Source of the DNA: Doryteuthis pealeii | Lineage: Eukaryota; Mollusca; Cephalopoda; Myopsida; Loliginidae | Assembly (NCBI GenBank): GCA_023376005.1 | Contig: CM042150.1 | Coordinates: 70,093,461-70,157,460, forward strand | Reading direction: 5' to 3' | Length of the DNA: 64,000 bases | Shown here: positions 54,748 through 64,000 of the stretch, piece by piece | Layout of the letters: each line of letters opens with the position of its first letter | Numbering within the stretch: the stretch's first letter is position 1 | Notes under the pieces: model-generated | The model's input: the letters and a program-made list of their open reading frames with translations, nothing else | Told to the model about the DNA's origin: nothing | The model's database searches: none | Program-made: the position numbers and the translations under genes

Positions 54748-54778
<31 letters not shown>

Positions 54779-54783
54779 AGTGA

Positions 54784-54843
<60 letters not shown>
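54735..54843. repeat. (GT)n microsatellite
   Basis: A long GT run with a few interruptions (TGAGTGAGTC) directly abuts the PLE fragment at 54,846. Confidence 0.93.
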
Positions 54844-54845
<2 letters not shown>

Positions 54846-54846
<1 letters not shown>

Positions 54847-56060
54847 CTTCCTAAGCAAAATTAACAACATCAAAACAATACCGCAGGAAGCGATTCAAGT
54901 CACAATGGATGTCAGTTTCCTATACTCTAACATCAAGCACAACGATGGACTTTCAGCCTTGGATGAATACCTTAACAAGAAAACAACAAGAAAGCCTCCA
55001 ATGATAACATTAATGCAACGCATTCTAACATCAAACAATTCGAACTTCATGGGGACGATTGCAGCTGCCTAATACGCAACCATCTACATGGACACATTTG
55101 AAAACATACATCACTCGGAAATTGGAAATGATTGTCTCTTTTACGCAAGATGATGATATATTCCTGATATACACAGGTGGAGAAGCTAAACTGAACAATT
55201 TCCTAACCAATTTAAATATGATACACGACTTTATCAAATTCGATCACGAAAAATCAACACAAGCAATCGCATTTCTAGATATTCTAATATATAGCAACAA
55301 AAAACAGACGACTTCAAACAACACTACACACAAAACCTACAATCACACACAGCTACCTCCATTATAGATCATCTCACCCCAAACATTTCAAAGACAGCAT
55401 CCCCTATTCACTAGCAATTCGACTAAGAAGAATCTGTACTGACGACCATTAAGTTAGGCAACAAATTGATCAACTAAAACAGCAGTTCTCAGCACCAGGA
55501 TATTTCCATACACTAACAGAAAACCAGTTAGCTAAATCCATTTCTATCCCTAGACAGGAGACTCTAAAATTATAACCAACAAAGAAGCTGCATCGCATCC
55601 CCTAATAACGACATTTAACAATACTCTCCCACCACAAAGCCAAATAATTAAGAAACACTGGAACATTCTAAAAATAAATCCCGAACTAAAGGTAGTCTTC
55701 AATAAGCAGGAAGAGTGACCTTTCGTCGACCTAATAATCTCAAGGAAATAATAGGAAGCAACAATCAATAAAGTAATCAATATGAAAGCCACGATTAATT
55801 CTACTAAATTTTGCCGACCATGTAATATTAAGAAAAACCTATGCTGCAAACACATAAAACCAACTAAGAATATCCACTGAAACTATACTCAATACTGACG
55901 TGAAGTTACTAACAGGAACTAAATGCCTAAAATGGTGACGAGGATTGTAACAATCTAATGCTCGATAATTCTATAAAAGCCAACAATAATCGAAATTGTA
56001 GCTCGAAATAATGGCGTTCATCGTAGGATAGGTTCGATTAGGATAAACGAAAAAAAATCC
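54846..56060 (+). pseudogene. Penelope-like element: RT through linker
   Basis: The plus strand gives MDVSFLYSNIKHNDGLSALD (RT motif A, DVSxLYxNI), TLMQRILTSNNSNFMG, a shifted DDDIFLIYTGGEAKLNNFLT at the catalytic DD box, FIKFDHEKSTQAIAFLDILI, then SIPYSLAIRLRRICTDD, IIKKHWNILKINPELKVVFN and the cysteine motif KFCRPCNIKKNLCCKHIKPT. This order is the PLE RT followed by its characteristic linker. Stops and shifts occur throughout, the 5' end lies in a GT repeat, and the GIY-YIG domain is almost completely lost after about 56,050. Confidence 0.85.
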
Positions 56061-56069
56061 GGAATACTA

Positions 56070-56730
56070 TTTGTATGGTTTATGTCTGAATTGTCATACA
56101 AATAACGTTGTTACGTTTGAATAATTAGCTTCACAAATGAATCCAAATCATTCGCAGATTTACCTATGATTTGACGTAAAAGAAGCACACTTTGCCCAAT
56201 CGAAAAGATGCGGTATTCCATCATAATAATGCAACTGACCAATATAGATTACGTCTAAAAGACATATTCAAAATAATTGAATCAATCATTGAAAATTAAA
56301 TGCTCAAATTGTCTTCTGTTTAATTTAAATGTGAGACTGCAGGTTTAAAAAATAGACAAGATAATTTGTCAAACCTCCTCGAGTGCCAGCTTTATTTAAA
56401 AACTTCAACAGATTGAAGGAAATAATCACGTTGGTCTTTACAGAATGGCATATTGTCGAGTAAATCCAGTGTATGTACGCACACACACATATTTCTTTAG
56501 TTGTAGTTAGATTAGATTGCAATTAGGTACTTAAATTCTTCAACTGAATATGGTATTCGAAATTGTATGAGGACTAAATTTTGTTTCAAAAATTGTACTC
56601 AGTCCGAATAACCAAAATGTGCTGTTGTCGCCAGTTAATTTTCTTTGAAACGAAATATTGAGTATGTTATTATTTATAGTGGAACATACAACAACACAAG
56701 CGGACATTATAAGTTATTATATGTTTCGAA
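56070..56730. other. Unassigned sequence
   Basis: No gene or repeat recognised. Confidence 0.4.
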
Positions 56731-56734
56731 ACCT

Positions 56735-56890
56735 TACAGGGGGTCCTTAGAGCGATATGAGCTTTTGCGTTGTCTTGCTGCAAAAGGGCTTGTTTTCTGT
56801 TAGCCAATGCAGAGTATTTTTGCCGCACAATCGCATACACCTGTTTCAGTGGTTCAGGATTGGCATCACGCTCGTAGTGAATTATCTCCT
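56735..56890 (-). pseudogene. mariner transposase fragment (second Asp motif)
   Basis: The minus strand reads EPLKQVYAIVRQKYSALANR, KQALLQQDNAKAHIALRTPC. LLQQDNAKAH is the mariner pattern around the second catalytic aspartate. Only about 50 codons remain. Confidence 0.7.
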
Positions 56891-57384
56891 CCTAATTCCA
56901 CCAGACACAGATAATCACTTTGTGTTCGAAATGCAAATATTGCAAAAAAGTTTGATATGCACAAATGGATTAAAAGTAAACCAGAAATATTATTGAAGTA
57001 TGGATTGAAAAAAATAAAGAACGTTTGAAAATGACGACTAAATTCAAACTTGTAATTTTGAAACAAATGAATTGACAATTTGATACCAGTTTTTATCATT
57101 ATTTTATGTATGAAACTTATATAGGATAATAGACCTTATTTATTAATTAACCCTTGTAGAAAATTCATCCACATGGCTTTTCTTTATACCTTGTGTAAAG
57201 AATTTTAAATATTCTTTATACAAGCTGTAAATAATGTAAACATATTGACAATCTTGACAATGTATATACATAAGTGGTAACAATAAGAAATTTAAAAAAC
57301 ATTGGTCATGAAAAATACTACCTTCCCATATATGTATCAATGTTTTATTTGTATCAAGGAAAAACTGAAAAACCCGTCATGTTA

Positions 57385-57387
<3 letters not shown>

Positions 57388-57457
<70 letters not shown>
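57388..57457. repeat. (AT)n microsatellite
   Basis: About 70 bp of pure AT. Confidence 0.95.
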
Positions 57458-57458
<1 letters not shown>

Positions 57459-57576
57459 CCACAGTGTATGGTTACACACTATGTTACTTGATGAGACTGT
57501 AGTAAGCCAACATATATAGTATTATAAGGAGATTGCTCAGTATCTGTGATAGACCAATATTGAAAAAAAAAATATG

Positions 57577-58672
57577 GGTAATTCCATGTCAAATCATCCA
57601 GAAAAAAGTAAAATTGTCACCCGCCCCCTTCAAAATTTGAGCCTCCAGTTCAAAAAATATGAGTTATGTCGATTTTTTGCTCTCCAAATTTGATGGTGTT
57701 GGCGAAAAAGAGCGACTTTTTGTAATCTATCTTTGTCTGTAAAATGAGTTCTAGAGCTTCACTACTCCTAAAAATTGGTTTATAAAAGTATTTTTACCTA
57801 CGAAATCCAAAAATGCAATCAAAATGTTTAAAGTCAACCAATTTTAAGTTATTGATGATTTCTGACTTTTCATAGCAAGATCAATATCCCGATGTGGCAC
57901 TGCATCTACGACACATTTTTTCTATTTTTATTTCACATATATTGAACATTATTTGTACCAAAAAGATAGTTTCATATTTGCTCAGAATTGAAGCTCTAAC
58001 ATCAGTTAAGATTTTGCAAATCAGAAATCATTAATGATTTAAAATTGGTTATCTTTAAGACTTTTTGCCAGCAGTTTTGGATTTCTTGGGCTGAAATGCT
58101 CTTAGAAACCAATTTTGGGGAGTAGGGACGCTCTAGAACTAATTTTACAGACAAAAATAGATTACAAAAAGTCGCCATTTTTCGCGTCACCCCACCCAAA
58201 TTTGGAGAGTTATGTCGATTTTTAGAATCACAAAATATTGTAGCTTCGGTTCTGAGCAAATCTTTTTGGCACAAATGAAATGATAATAGAAAAAAGTGTT
58301 GTCGTAGACGTAGACAGGATATTGATCTTGCTATGAAAAAATCAGAAATCATCAATAACTTAAAATTGGTTGACTTTAAGACGTTTTAAAATCATTTTTG
58401 GATTCCATGGGCAAAAATGCTTTTATAAACCAATTCTTAGGAGTAAGGAAGCTCTAGAACTCATTTTACAGACAAAAATAGGTTACAAAAATTTTTTTTT
58501 TTCGCGACCCCACTCAAATTTGTAGAGCTAAAAATCGACATCGCTAATTTTTGGAACTGGAGGCTCAAACTGTTGGAATTGGCTAACTTTATCATAATCC
58601 ACACCTGGACAAAATTGAAGTGGGTGGATAACATGGTCTGGCTGATTTGACATGGAATTACCCCTATATTAG
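57577..58672. mobile_element. 1.1 kb fold-back DNA element with internal modules
   Basis: The ends GGGTAATTCCATGTCAAATC (57,577) and GATTTGACATGGAATTACCC (58,652-58,671) are exact inverted copies. Inside, a module of about 330 bp lies inverted at the left (about 57,595-57,910) and directly at the right (about 58,310-58,560). A third, more diverged module lies at about 57,985-58,230 in the same orientation as the right one. Landmark: GAACTCATTTTACAGACAAA and its reverse complement. No coding capacity; most likely a nonautonomous DNA transposon. Confidence 0.88.
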
Positions 58673-58679
58673 TTTTGGT

Positions 58680-58906
58680 ATATATTTAATTGCATGGAAG
58701 CTTATCTGCTACTATTTGGTTTCATGCTTATCTAAATATACTCGTTTCAACAGTGCAATCAGGCAGTAAAATATTTTTTTAAAGTGAAAAATATCGACAT
58801 AAGGGATTGTGAGTTGGTGATTTGAAATAATATAACTGTATGCACGGGTTATTTGGATATTCTCATATGTGATCTATAAGTGGGGATGCGTCCGTTCCGT
58901 GCATAG

Positions 58907-58976
<70 letters not shown>

Positions 58977-59400
58977 GTCAGTGTTTGTATATGCCAGTCT
59001 AATTTCAAGAAATAATTTTTCCCTGTGTATCAAAAGAAATTAAAATGAAATTCTACTTTTGTCCTGTGAAAATTATATTTCTTTTTAGCCAAACTCTTGT
59101 GTTGTAAATGTTGTCATCGAGTGCTTATGTGTCAAGTGTCATTTAGGCGAAAAGGACAAGTTTCCGAAGCTTCCGAACATTTTGTGTGAAATTCGCCTCT
59201 GACAGAAAAAGTACTATTGCTATTAATTTTCATATCCGTCAGACAAAAAGGTTGGAAATTTGGCAAAATTCCAATCAACGGTCAGATAATGTTTTCTGTC
59301 TTCAAAGAAAATAATTTTACCTCAATCAGTGTCTCTTTCCCAATTTTGCCCGCCCCTTATATTTCTCTCATTTACACACAGACACATACACACATGCACA
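58680..59400. other. Unassigned sequence with (CA)n-(AT)n
   Basis: A GCGC-(AC)n-(AT)n microsatellite lies at about 58,908-58,972. Otherwise nothing was recognised. Confidence 0.45.
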
Positions 59401-59402
59401 TA

Positions 59403-59406
<4 letters not shown>

Positions 59407-59458
<52 letters not shown>
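59407..59458. repeat. (CT)n microsatellite
   Basis: Pure CT run. Confidence 0.95.
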
Positions 59459-59460
<2 letters not shown>

Positions 59461-59606
59461 GAATATTTACCTTTGTTCCCTTTTCCCTATGTCTTATTCT
59501 CCTTTCCCTTCTTTTGATCAATCTTTTCTATTGCGTGTTATTATATTTTTTCTTTACAACTGGTTAACAGGATGTCTAATAATAATAATAATAATAATAA
59601 TAATAG

Positions 59607-60660
59607 ACCAAAGGACGTGAAAATTAATGACAATGCACAAGGCTCTCCACCCTAGAGATGATAGAGATAGATTGTATGTGTCAAGAAAGGAAGGGGGAAG
59701 AGGTCTTGCCAACATAGAGGAATGCGTAGAAACCACAATCCAACTACTTGAAGATTATACAAGAAAGAGCAAAGACAAACTACTTATGGCAGCCAACAAT
59801 AGTAGGAGCGACAGATGGACAAACAGAAAAACAACAAAGACTAAAAAACAAAAATGGGAAGAAAAACAACTATATGGACGCTTCAAACGACAAATAGAAG
59901 AGGTTGCACATAAAAAGATTTGGACATGGTTAAGAAAGGGAAACCTCAAAAGAGAAACTGAATCACTTATAATAATTGCTGCACAAAATAATGCCATAAG
60001 GACAAATTATATCAAAGCGAAAATTGATAAGACCCAACAAAATAGTAAATGTAGACTTTGCAGTAATAGAGATGAAACTGTAAACCATATACTCTGCGAA
60101 TGTAGCAAACTAGCACAACGAGAATACAAAACTAGACACGACTGGGTTGGGAAGGTGATCCACTGGGAATTATGCAAACAAATTTTGACCATACAACAAA
60201 ATGGTATATGCATAAACCAGAATCTGTTCTTGAGAACGAAACGCATAAAATTCTCTGGGACTTTGATATAAAAACGGATCACCTTATCCCAGCAAGAAGA
60301 CCAGACCTAGTATTGATAAACAAAAAAGAAAGAACTTGTCAACTGGTGGATTTTGCAGTGCCAGCAGATCACAGGGTGAAGCTAAAGGAAAATGAAAAAA
60401 TTGACAAATATCTAGACCTTGCCAGAGAACTGAAAAAGTTATGGAATATGAAAGTGAAAGTTATACCAATTGTAGTTGGTGCACTTGGAACAGTCCCAAA
60501 AGGATTAGAAAAGGGTTTGGAAAGTTCGGAAATCAGAGGAAGGATTGAAACCATTCAGAACACTGCATTGCTGCAATCTGCCAGAATACTCAGAAGAGTC
60601 CTGGAGACCTGAGGAGACTTGCTGTCACTCAGACTCCAGTGAAAGGCCATCAGCTAATGT
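59607..60660 (+). mobile_element. R2/Hero-like LINE, 5' truncated, best preserved copy
   Basis: Two overlapping frames (59,627-60,190 and 60,172-60,612) encode MTMHKALHPRDDRDRLYVSR (after the RT palm), a CCHC motif CRLCSNRDETVNHILCECSK, and the restriction-like endonuclease region ENETHKILWDFDIKTDHLIP, ARRPDLVLI, CQLVDFAVPADH (PD...D), ending KYLDLARELKKLWNMKVKVI and ILRRVLET. CCHC followed by PD-(D/E)-type endonuclease is the C-terminal layout of R2/NeSL/Hero-clade LINEs. A one- or two-base shift lies near 60,175. The 5' end abuts an (AAT)n run at 59,577-59,605, and the 3' untranslated end finishes in AATAATAAT at about 60,690. Confidence 0.87.
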
Positions 60661-60696
60661 TGATGTGAAAACTCAAAAGGGGTAAATAATAATAAT

Positions 60697-60962
60697 AATA
60701 TGAAAGTCAAAGTGATACCAATTGTAGTTGGTGCACTTGGAACAGTCCCAAAAGGATTAGAAAAGGGCTTGGAAAGTTTGGATATCAGAGGAAGGATTGA
60801 AACCATTCAGAACACTGCACTGCTGCAATCTGCCAGAATACTCAGAAGAGTCCTGGAGACCTGAGGAGACTTGCTGTCATTCAGACTCCAGTGAAAGACC
60901 ATCAGCTAACACTGATGTGAAAACTCAAAAGGAGTAAATAATAATAATAATAATAATAAAGG
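60697..60962 (+). pseudogene. Second, 3'-only copy of the R2/Hero-like LINE
   Basis: It starts ATGAAAGTCAAAGTGATACC and repeats the last 165 coding bases and the 3' untranslated region of the preceding copy with about 4% differences, ending again in (AAT)n. It is inserted in, or generated from, the (AAT)n tail of the first copy. Confidence 0.9.
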
Positions 60963-60964
60963 TC

Positions 60965-62210
60965 AAATATTCAACTCAAATTTCTTGTTGCACTTACTGA
61001 CCGTGGAAAAAAAAGGAAAAATTTGATCAGACTTTCTTTTCTTTTCCTTTCTTTTTTTTTTTTTTTTTTTTTTCGTTTTAAAGATAATGACGCAGTGAGT
61101 GAAATTATTCTTTTAAGCATTCATTTCAAACAACAATAATAAAAAGATTTTCTGGTTGGAGAAACAATAAAACAAAAACAATCTTCTGTAATATCACAGA
61201 ATGGTGAACAAAAGGATATGTGTTTATTCATTATTATATACTAAATGAAGATTTTATAGCTGAAATTCTGATAGAATTCTAGGAATTGGTCCAATGCCAG
61301 AAATATTGACTTTATAAATGGCGTTTTTCCGTTTTTGTATCCGCATGAATGCAAGTTTATTAGTATGTAGCTCTAAATAAATTGATAAACAATCGATTTC
61401 TATAGTAAAATCTTTTATAAAGCATTGTAAAACACTGCTGCAAAATAATTGCCTATACTTGTGTTCTTTAATCTTTAGATTTTTAGACCGTTATCATCTT
61501 TCAATACCCTCTGGTTAAAAATGAGGCCCTCCAAATCGTCCAAGATGAAATGCAAAAATGTAAATCCTGATTGCCTATGCGTCAAATACGTCGTCACTTC
61601 AGCTGCATAATCGACCATTCCGTTTATTATTATAAAGAAAGAAACAGAAGAAAAAAGAGATGCAAACAGAAAACATACAATAAAAAAGAAAGAAGAAAGA
61701 AAGTAGGGGAGAAATATAGAGAAGAAGTGAGCGCGCGGAAGCGATAACAATAATCTGTTTCAATCGAAAATGATGAAAAGATTAAAAGATGGAAAGAAAG
61801 AAAAAAGAATGAGGGAGAGTTAAATGAAGATTATTGTTCCTTTTACACCCGTAAAGTTTGCCTTATTCCTGGTCACTAACAATCTCCTTTGCTTCATTTG
61901 AAATAATTTTCAATACTAAAATGATCAACAATGCATGTATATAATAATTTATATATATTTAATGCCTTTTTCGATAACCTCTGTCCTAATTTATGACAAC
62001 AGACAAATTATTTTCATTCTGATTCTTAATGCTCATTGTATTTGAGTGAATGCCAAAATATAACGAGACAAATTTTAGATTTAACAAATGCAAAATCCGA
62101 TGTTTGATTTCAGTTTTGGTAACTGTATATACTTATCCGCCCCCCCCCACGCACACACACAAACAAATTACATTTTTAAGCAGAGTTGAACAGGTTTGAC
62201 TTCAGAGTTT
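60965..62210. other. AT-rich sequence without recognised features
   Basis: Only a poly(T) run (61,048-61,073), an AAAGAA-rich stretch near 61,640-61,710 and a poly(C) run near 62,140 stand out. Confidence 0.4.
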
Positions 62211-62214
62211 TCCT

Positions 62215-62405
62215 TTTCCTACCAAGGTTATAGAGCCCAGTCTGTCCTACTATTCTACCCATAGCTGGAGGGAGAATAGTTGGATTCATACATTTCTCAA
62301 CGGCATTGGCGCTATGTGAAATGCAAACAGCTCGTCCCGGATTTTAATTCAGGTCGCTGTGTCCATTTTCAACGACGATAACCATAACACAGGAGTGCTT
62401 CACTA
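62215..62405 (-). repeat. tRNA-derived SINE (second family)
   Basis: The minus strand has GTTATGGTTATCGTCG (A-box side), TGAATTAAAATCCGGG (B-box position) and the family body and tail AATGTATGAATCCAACTATT, GGTAGAATAGTAGGACAGAC. It is the fullest example of the tail shared with 25,519, 31,318 and 48,475. Confidence 0.75.
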
Positions 62406-62409
62406 AATT

Positions 62410-63095
62410 TTGGTAACTTCAAATCCATTTACACAAATTTATTTTTTCAAATTAGTTAAAGATTTCAATCTGATCAAATTTTGCGATTTTCATATTGCTC
62501 TATGTGCTCTCTCAACTAAAACGTCTGATAATCTGAGATCTTTTATTGGATTTGGCTCTGGAATATTTAAGCTTGGATTATACTTCTGTTTCCTCATTAA
62601 TGGGGGCAATTTATGAGTGTTGGATTATTTCTGTATATAAGCTGTGCTCCAATTCCCCACTTGGATTTATAGACTAGCCATGATCATATAGTTTACTCCT
62701 CCGGCCAATCAACAACCATAATGCGTGGCAGATTCACTACTTAAACACTGATACTTGCCACAGTTCACTTGCAATCATTGAGGAGGAACTTACGACCATT
62801 GACGAAGGAACTGAGGACTCTTTACCAGAAGAACCAAAGGATTCAATTACCAGAGGACTACCAAGGATCCAATTCCACTGGACAAGCACTCTTGCTTAAG
62901 GCCTACAGGATGACCAAACAGATTGTAACAATGAGAAGCACTAATCATCTTTAATAGGAAGGGATATAAATATTGGCATAAAGAAAGGCTAAACAATTGA
63001 ACTTACTAAGGCTGGGTTATGACGTATGTCATGTGACCAAACGCTCTGAGAAGCATGAAGATCAAAATATACAATCTGGATCGATAGCTGTAAAC
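62410..63095. other. Unassigned sequence
   Basis: A TGTATATAAGC and CCAATCAAC stretch at 62,632-62,715 looks promoter-like, and ORF 62,769-62,954 is open, but neither matches a family I recognise. Confidence 0.35.
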
Positions 63096-63109
63096 TTGGT
63101 GCATGAGAA

Positions 63110-63242
63110 AAAAAGTTGTTCTTTTATCTTAGAATTTAATACAAAGTCGCTTGTAAGGTGCAGTTACCGAGGATCGAACTTGCTTTTCAATAATAATGGA
63201 TCTGCGAGACTTGCTTGCTAACTATTACACCACGGTGGGACG
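63110..63242 (-). repeat. tRNA-like SINE head
   Basis: The minus strand reads TGGTGTAATAGTTAGCAAGC (A box) and CAAGTTCGATCCTCGG (B box). It adjoins a LINE end on the plus strand. Confidence 0.6.
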
Positions 63243-63265
63243 CCCTATGTTTTTATATAACCCGT

Positions 63266-63760
63266 TAGTCAGCATTGAAACTCTTATCATAACGGCCCAA
63301 ATTCGTTGGACAGGTCATTTTGTGCGTATGAGTGATGCTAGAATGCCAAAGCAACTCTTTTACGGTCAGCTGCATGATGGCAAAAGGGCCGCAGCATAAG
63401 CCTAGGAAGAGGTATAAGGATTGCTTCAAAAACAACCTTGTAAAAATAAAAATAAATCCTGACAACTGGGAAAAGCTGGCATTGGAGAGAACTGACTGGA
63501 GAGTTCATGTGGATGATGGCTGTACCAGTTTTGAGAGTGAAAGAATCGTGCATGAAAACCTCAAGCGTCTTCGAAAGGCTTACATCAGTCATATTGGAGA
63601 GAACATGGAGGGTTGGACATGTGGTCGAATTCTGCTTTCTAGGACTGGATATGTCAATCATAGGAAATCTCACCAGGGTCAATTCATGTAAACTCCAGGA
63701 ACAAACAGCGTGTCTTGTGCAATCTGTAACAAAGTCTGTGAGTCAGCTTCATCGATTATG
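63266..63760 (+). pseudogene. EEP/RT LINE 3' end with C2H2 zinc fingers
   Basis: The plus strand reads VSIETLIITAQIRWTGHFVR, MSDARMPKQLFYGQL, then after a shift KDCFKNNLVKIKINPDNWEK and TDWRVHVDDGC, then WTCGRILLSRTGYVNHRKSH (a C2H2 finger) and CAICNKVCESASS (a second, partial finger). It belongs to the same family as the tandem LINE at 1,985-9,230 (SIETLIITAQMRWTGHVVRM) and shows the C-terminal zinc fingers those copies lack. Confidence 0.8.
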
Positions 63761-63761
63761 A

Positions 63762-63945
63762 CATAAATGCTTCTGAGTTCGACAAGAAGGTTCCCAAGTT
63801 CGAAGAGAAGGTTTCCGAGTCTGAGAAAGTTACCGTGTTCAACAAGAAACACCTGAAGAAGGCCGGGGGGCACATTGGCCGAAATGTTGGGTAGATAACA
63901 ATAAAGATGAGAACAATAGTCCGAATAATCCAAATAAAACAAGAT
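63762..63945 (+). repeat. Degenerate hammerhead-like dispersed repeat end
   Basis: AACACCTGAAGAAGGCC ... TTGGCCGAAATGTTGGG, then ATAACAATAAAGATGAGAAC followed by AATAGTCCGAATAATCC. The box CTGAAGA (allowed, position 7 is free) and GAAA are in order, with GGCC/GGCC between, but helix I does not close in this copy. Related sequences: 49,835-49,912 (with GTGTT, the missing helix I strand), 38,468-38,596 and 35,290. Confidence 0.5.
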
Positions 63946-64000
63946 GATTTTTGCTGTTATTTCGTTACGAAAAATTGTCGATAATACTCTTTATTTCATG

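Overview
The window reads as repeat-dense nuclear DNA of a mollusc, most likely a cephalopod such as an octopus. The evidence is spliced exons of an ErbB/EGFR-type receptor, tRNA-derived SINEs, several non-LTR retrotransposon families, Penelope-like elements (PLEs), hAT-like and mariner elements, and very many AT, GT, CT and ATT microsatellites. The species call is inference. Almost everything outside the exons is mobile DNA at different stages of decay. Seven consecutive exons of the extracellular region of one ErbB receptor lie on the minus strand between 49,567 and 16,566 (cysteine-rich domain II, L2 domain, cysteine-rich domain IV). All exon phases join, so most or all of the window is probably intronic or flanking DNA of a single large receptor gene.

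Layout. 1-10.2 kb: a 4.6 kb block present twice in tandem (about 620-5,224 and 5,225-9,874), each holding a minus-strand EEP-endonuclease/RT LINE, a tRNA-SINE and the end of a PLE; copy 1 differs mostly by single-base indels. 10.2-10.84 kb: a nearly perfect 632 bp palindrome whose arms carry a tRNA-like Pol III head followed by a hammerhead ribozyme motif. 11.8-16.4 kb: a second hammerhead, PLE and LINE remnants, and two R2/Hero-like LINE fragments. 16.6-18.7 kb: two ErbB exons. 20.3-23.4 kb: tandem repeats, an LTR-like promoter region, and a PLE with a preserved GIY-YIG region. 25.5-31.9 kb: LINE, SINE, MITE and mariner fragments. 32.2-38.4 kb: further hammerhead motifs and five ErbB exons (32,925-38,376). 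39.6-43.6 kb and 50.3-54.1 kb: two copies of one hAT-like transposon with 19 bp inverted ends and 8 bp target duplications. 54.8-56.1 kb: PLE. 57.6-58.7 kb: a 1.1 kb fold-back element. 59.6-61 kb: R2/Hero-like LINE. 63.1-63.7 kb: SINE and LINE ends.

The most interesting content is a set of hammerhead (HHR) ribozyme motifs of at least four unrelated sequence types in one 64 kb window, together with four decayed PLE loci, a class of element known to carry HHRs. Three motifs keep every core nucleotide, with helix I and III pairings readable by eye; one of these sits 28 bp downstream of a Pol III B-box-like sequence. These are predictions from base pairing read by hand; no folding or cleavage has been tested. 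Several frameshifts, including one base missing in an otherwise conserved ErbB exon, look like uncorrected long-read errors, so breaks in ORFs here should not all be taken as real.
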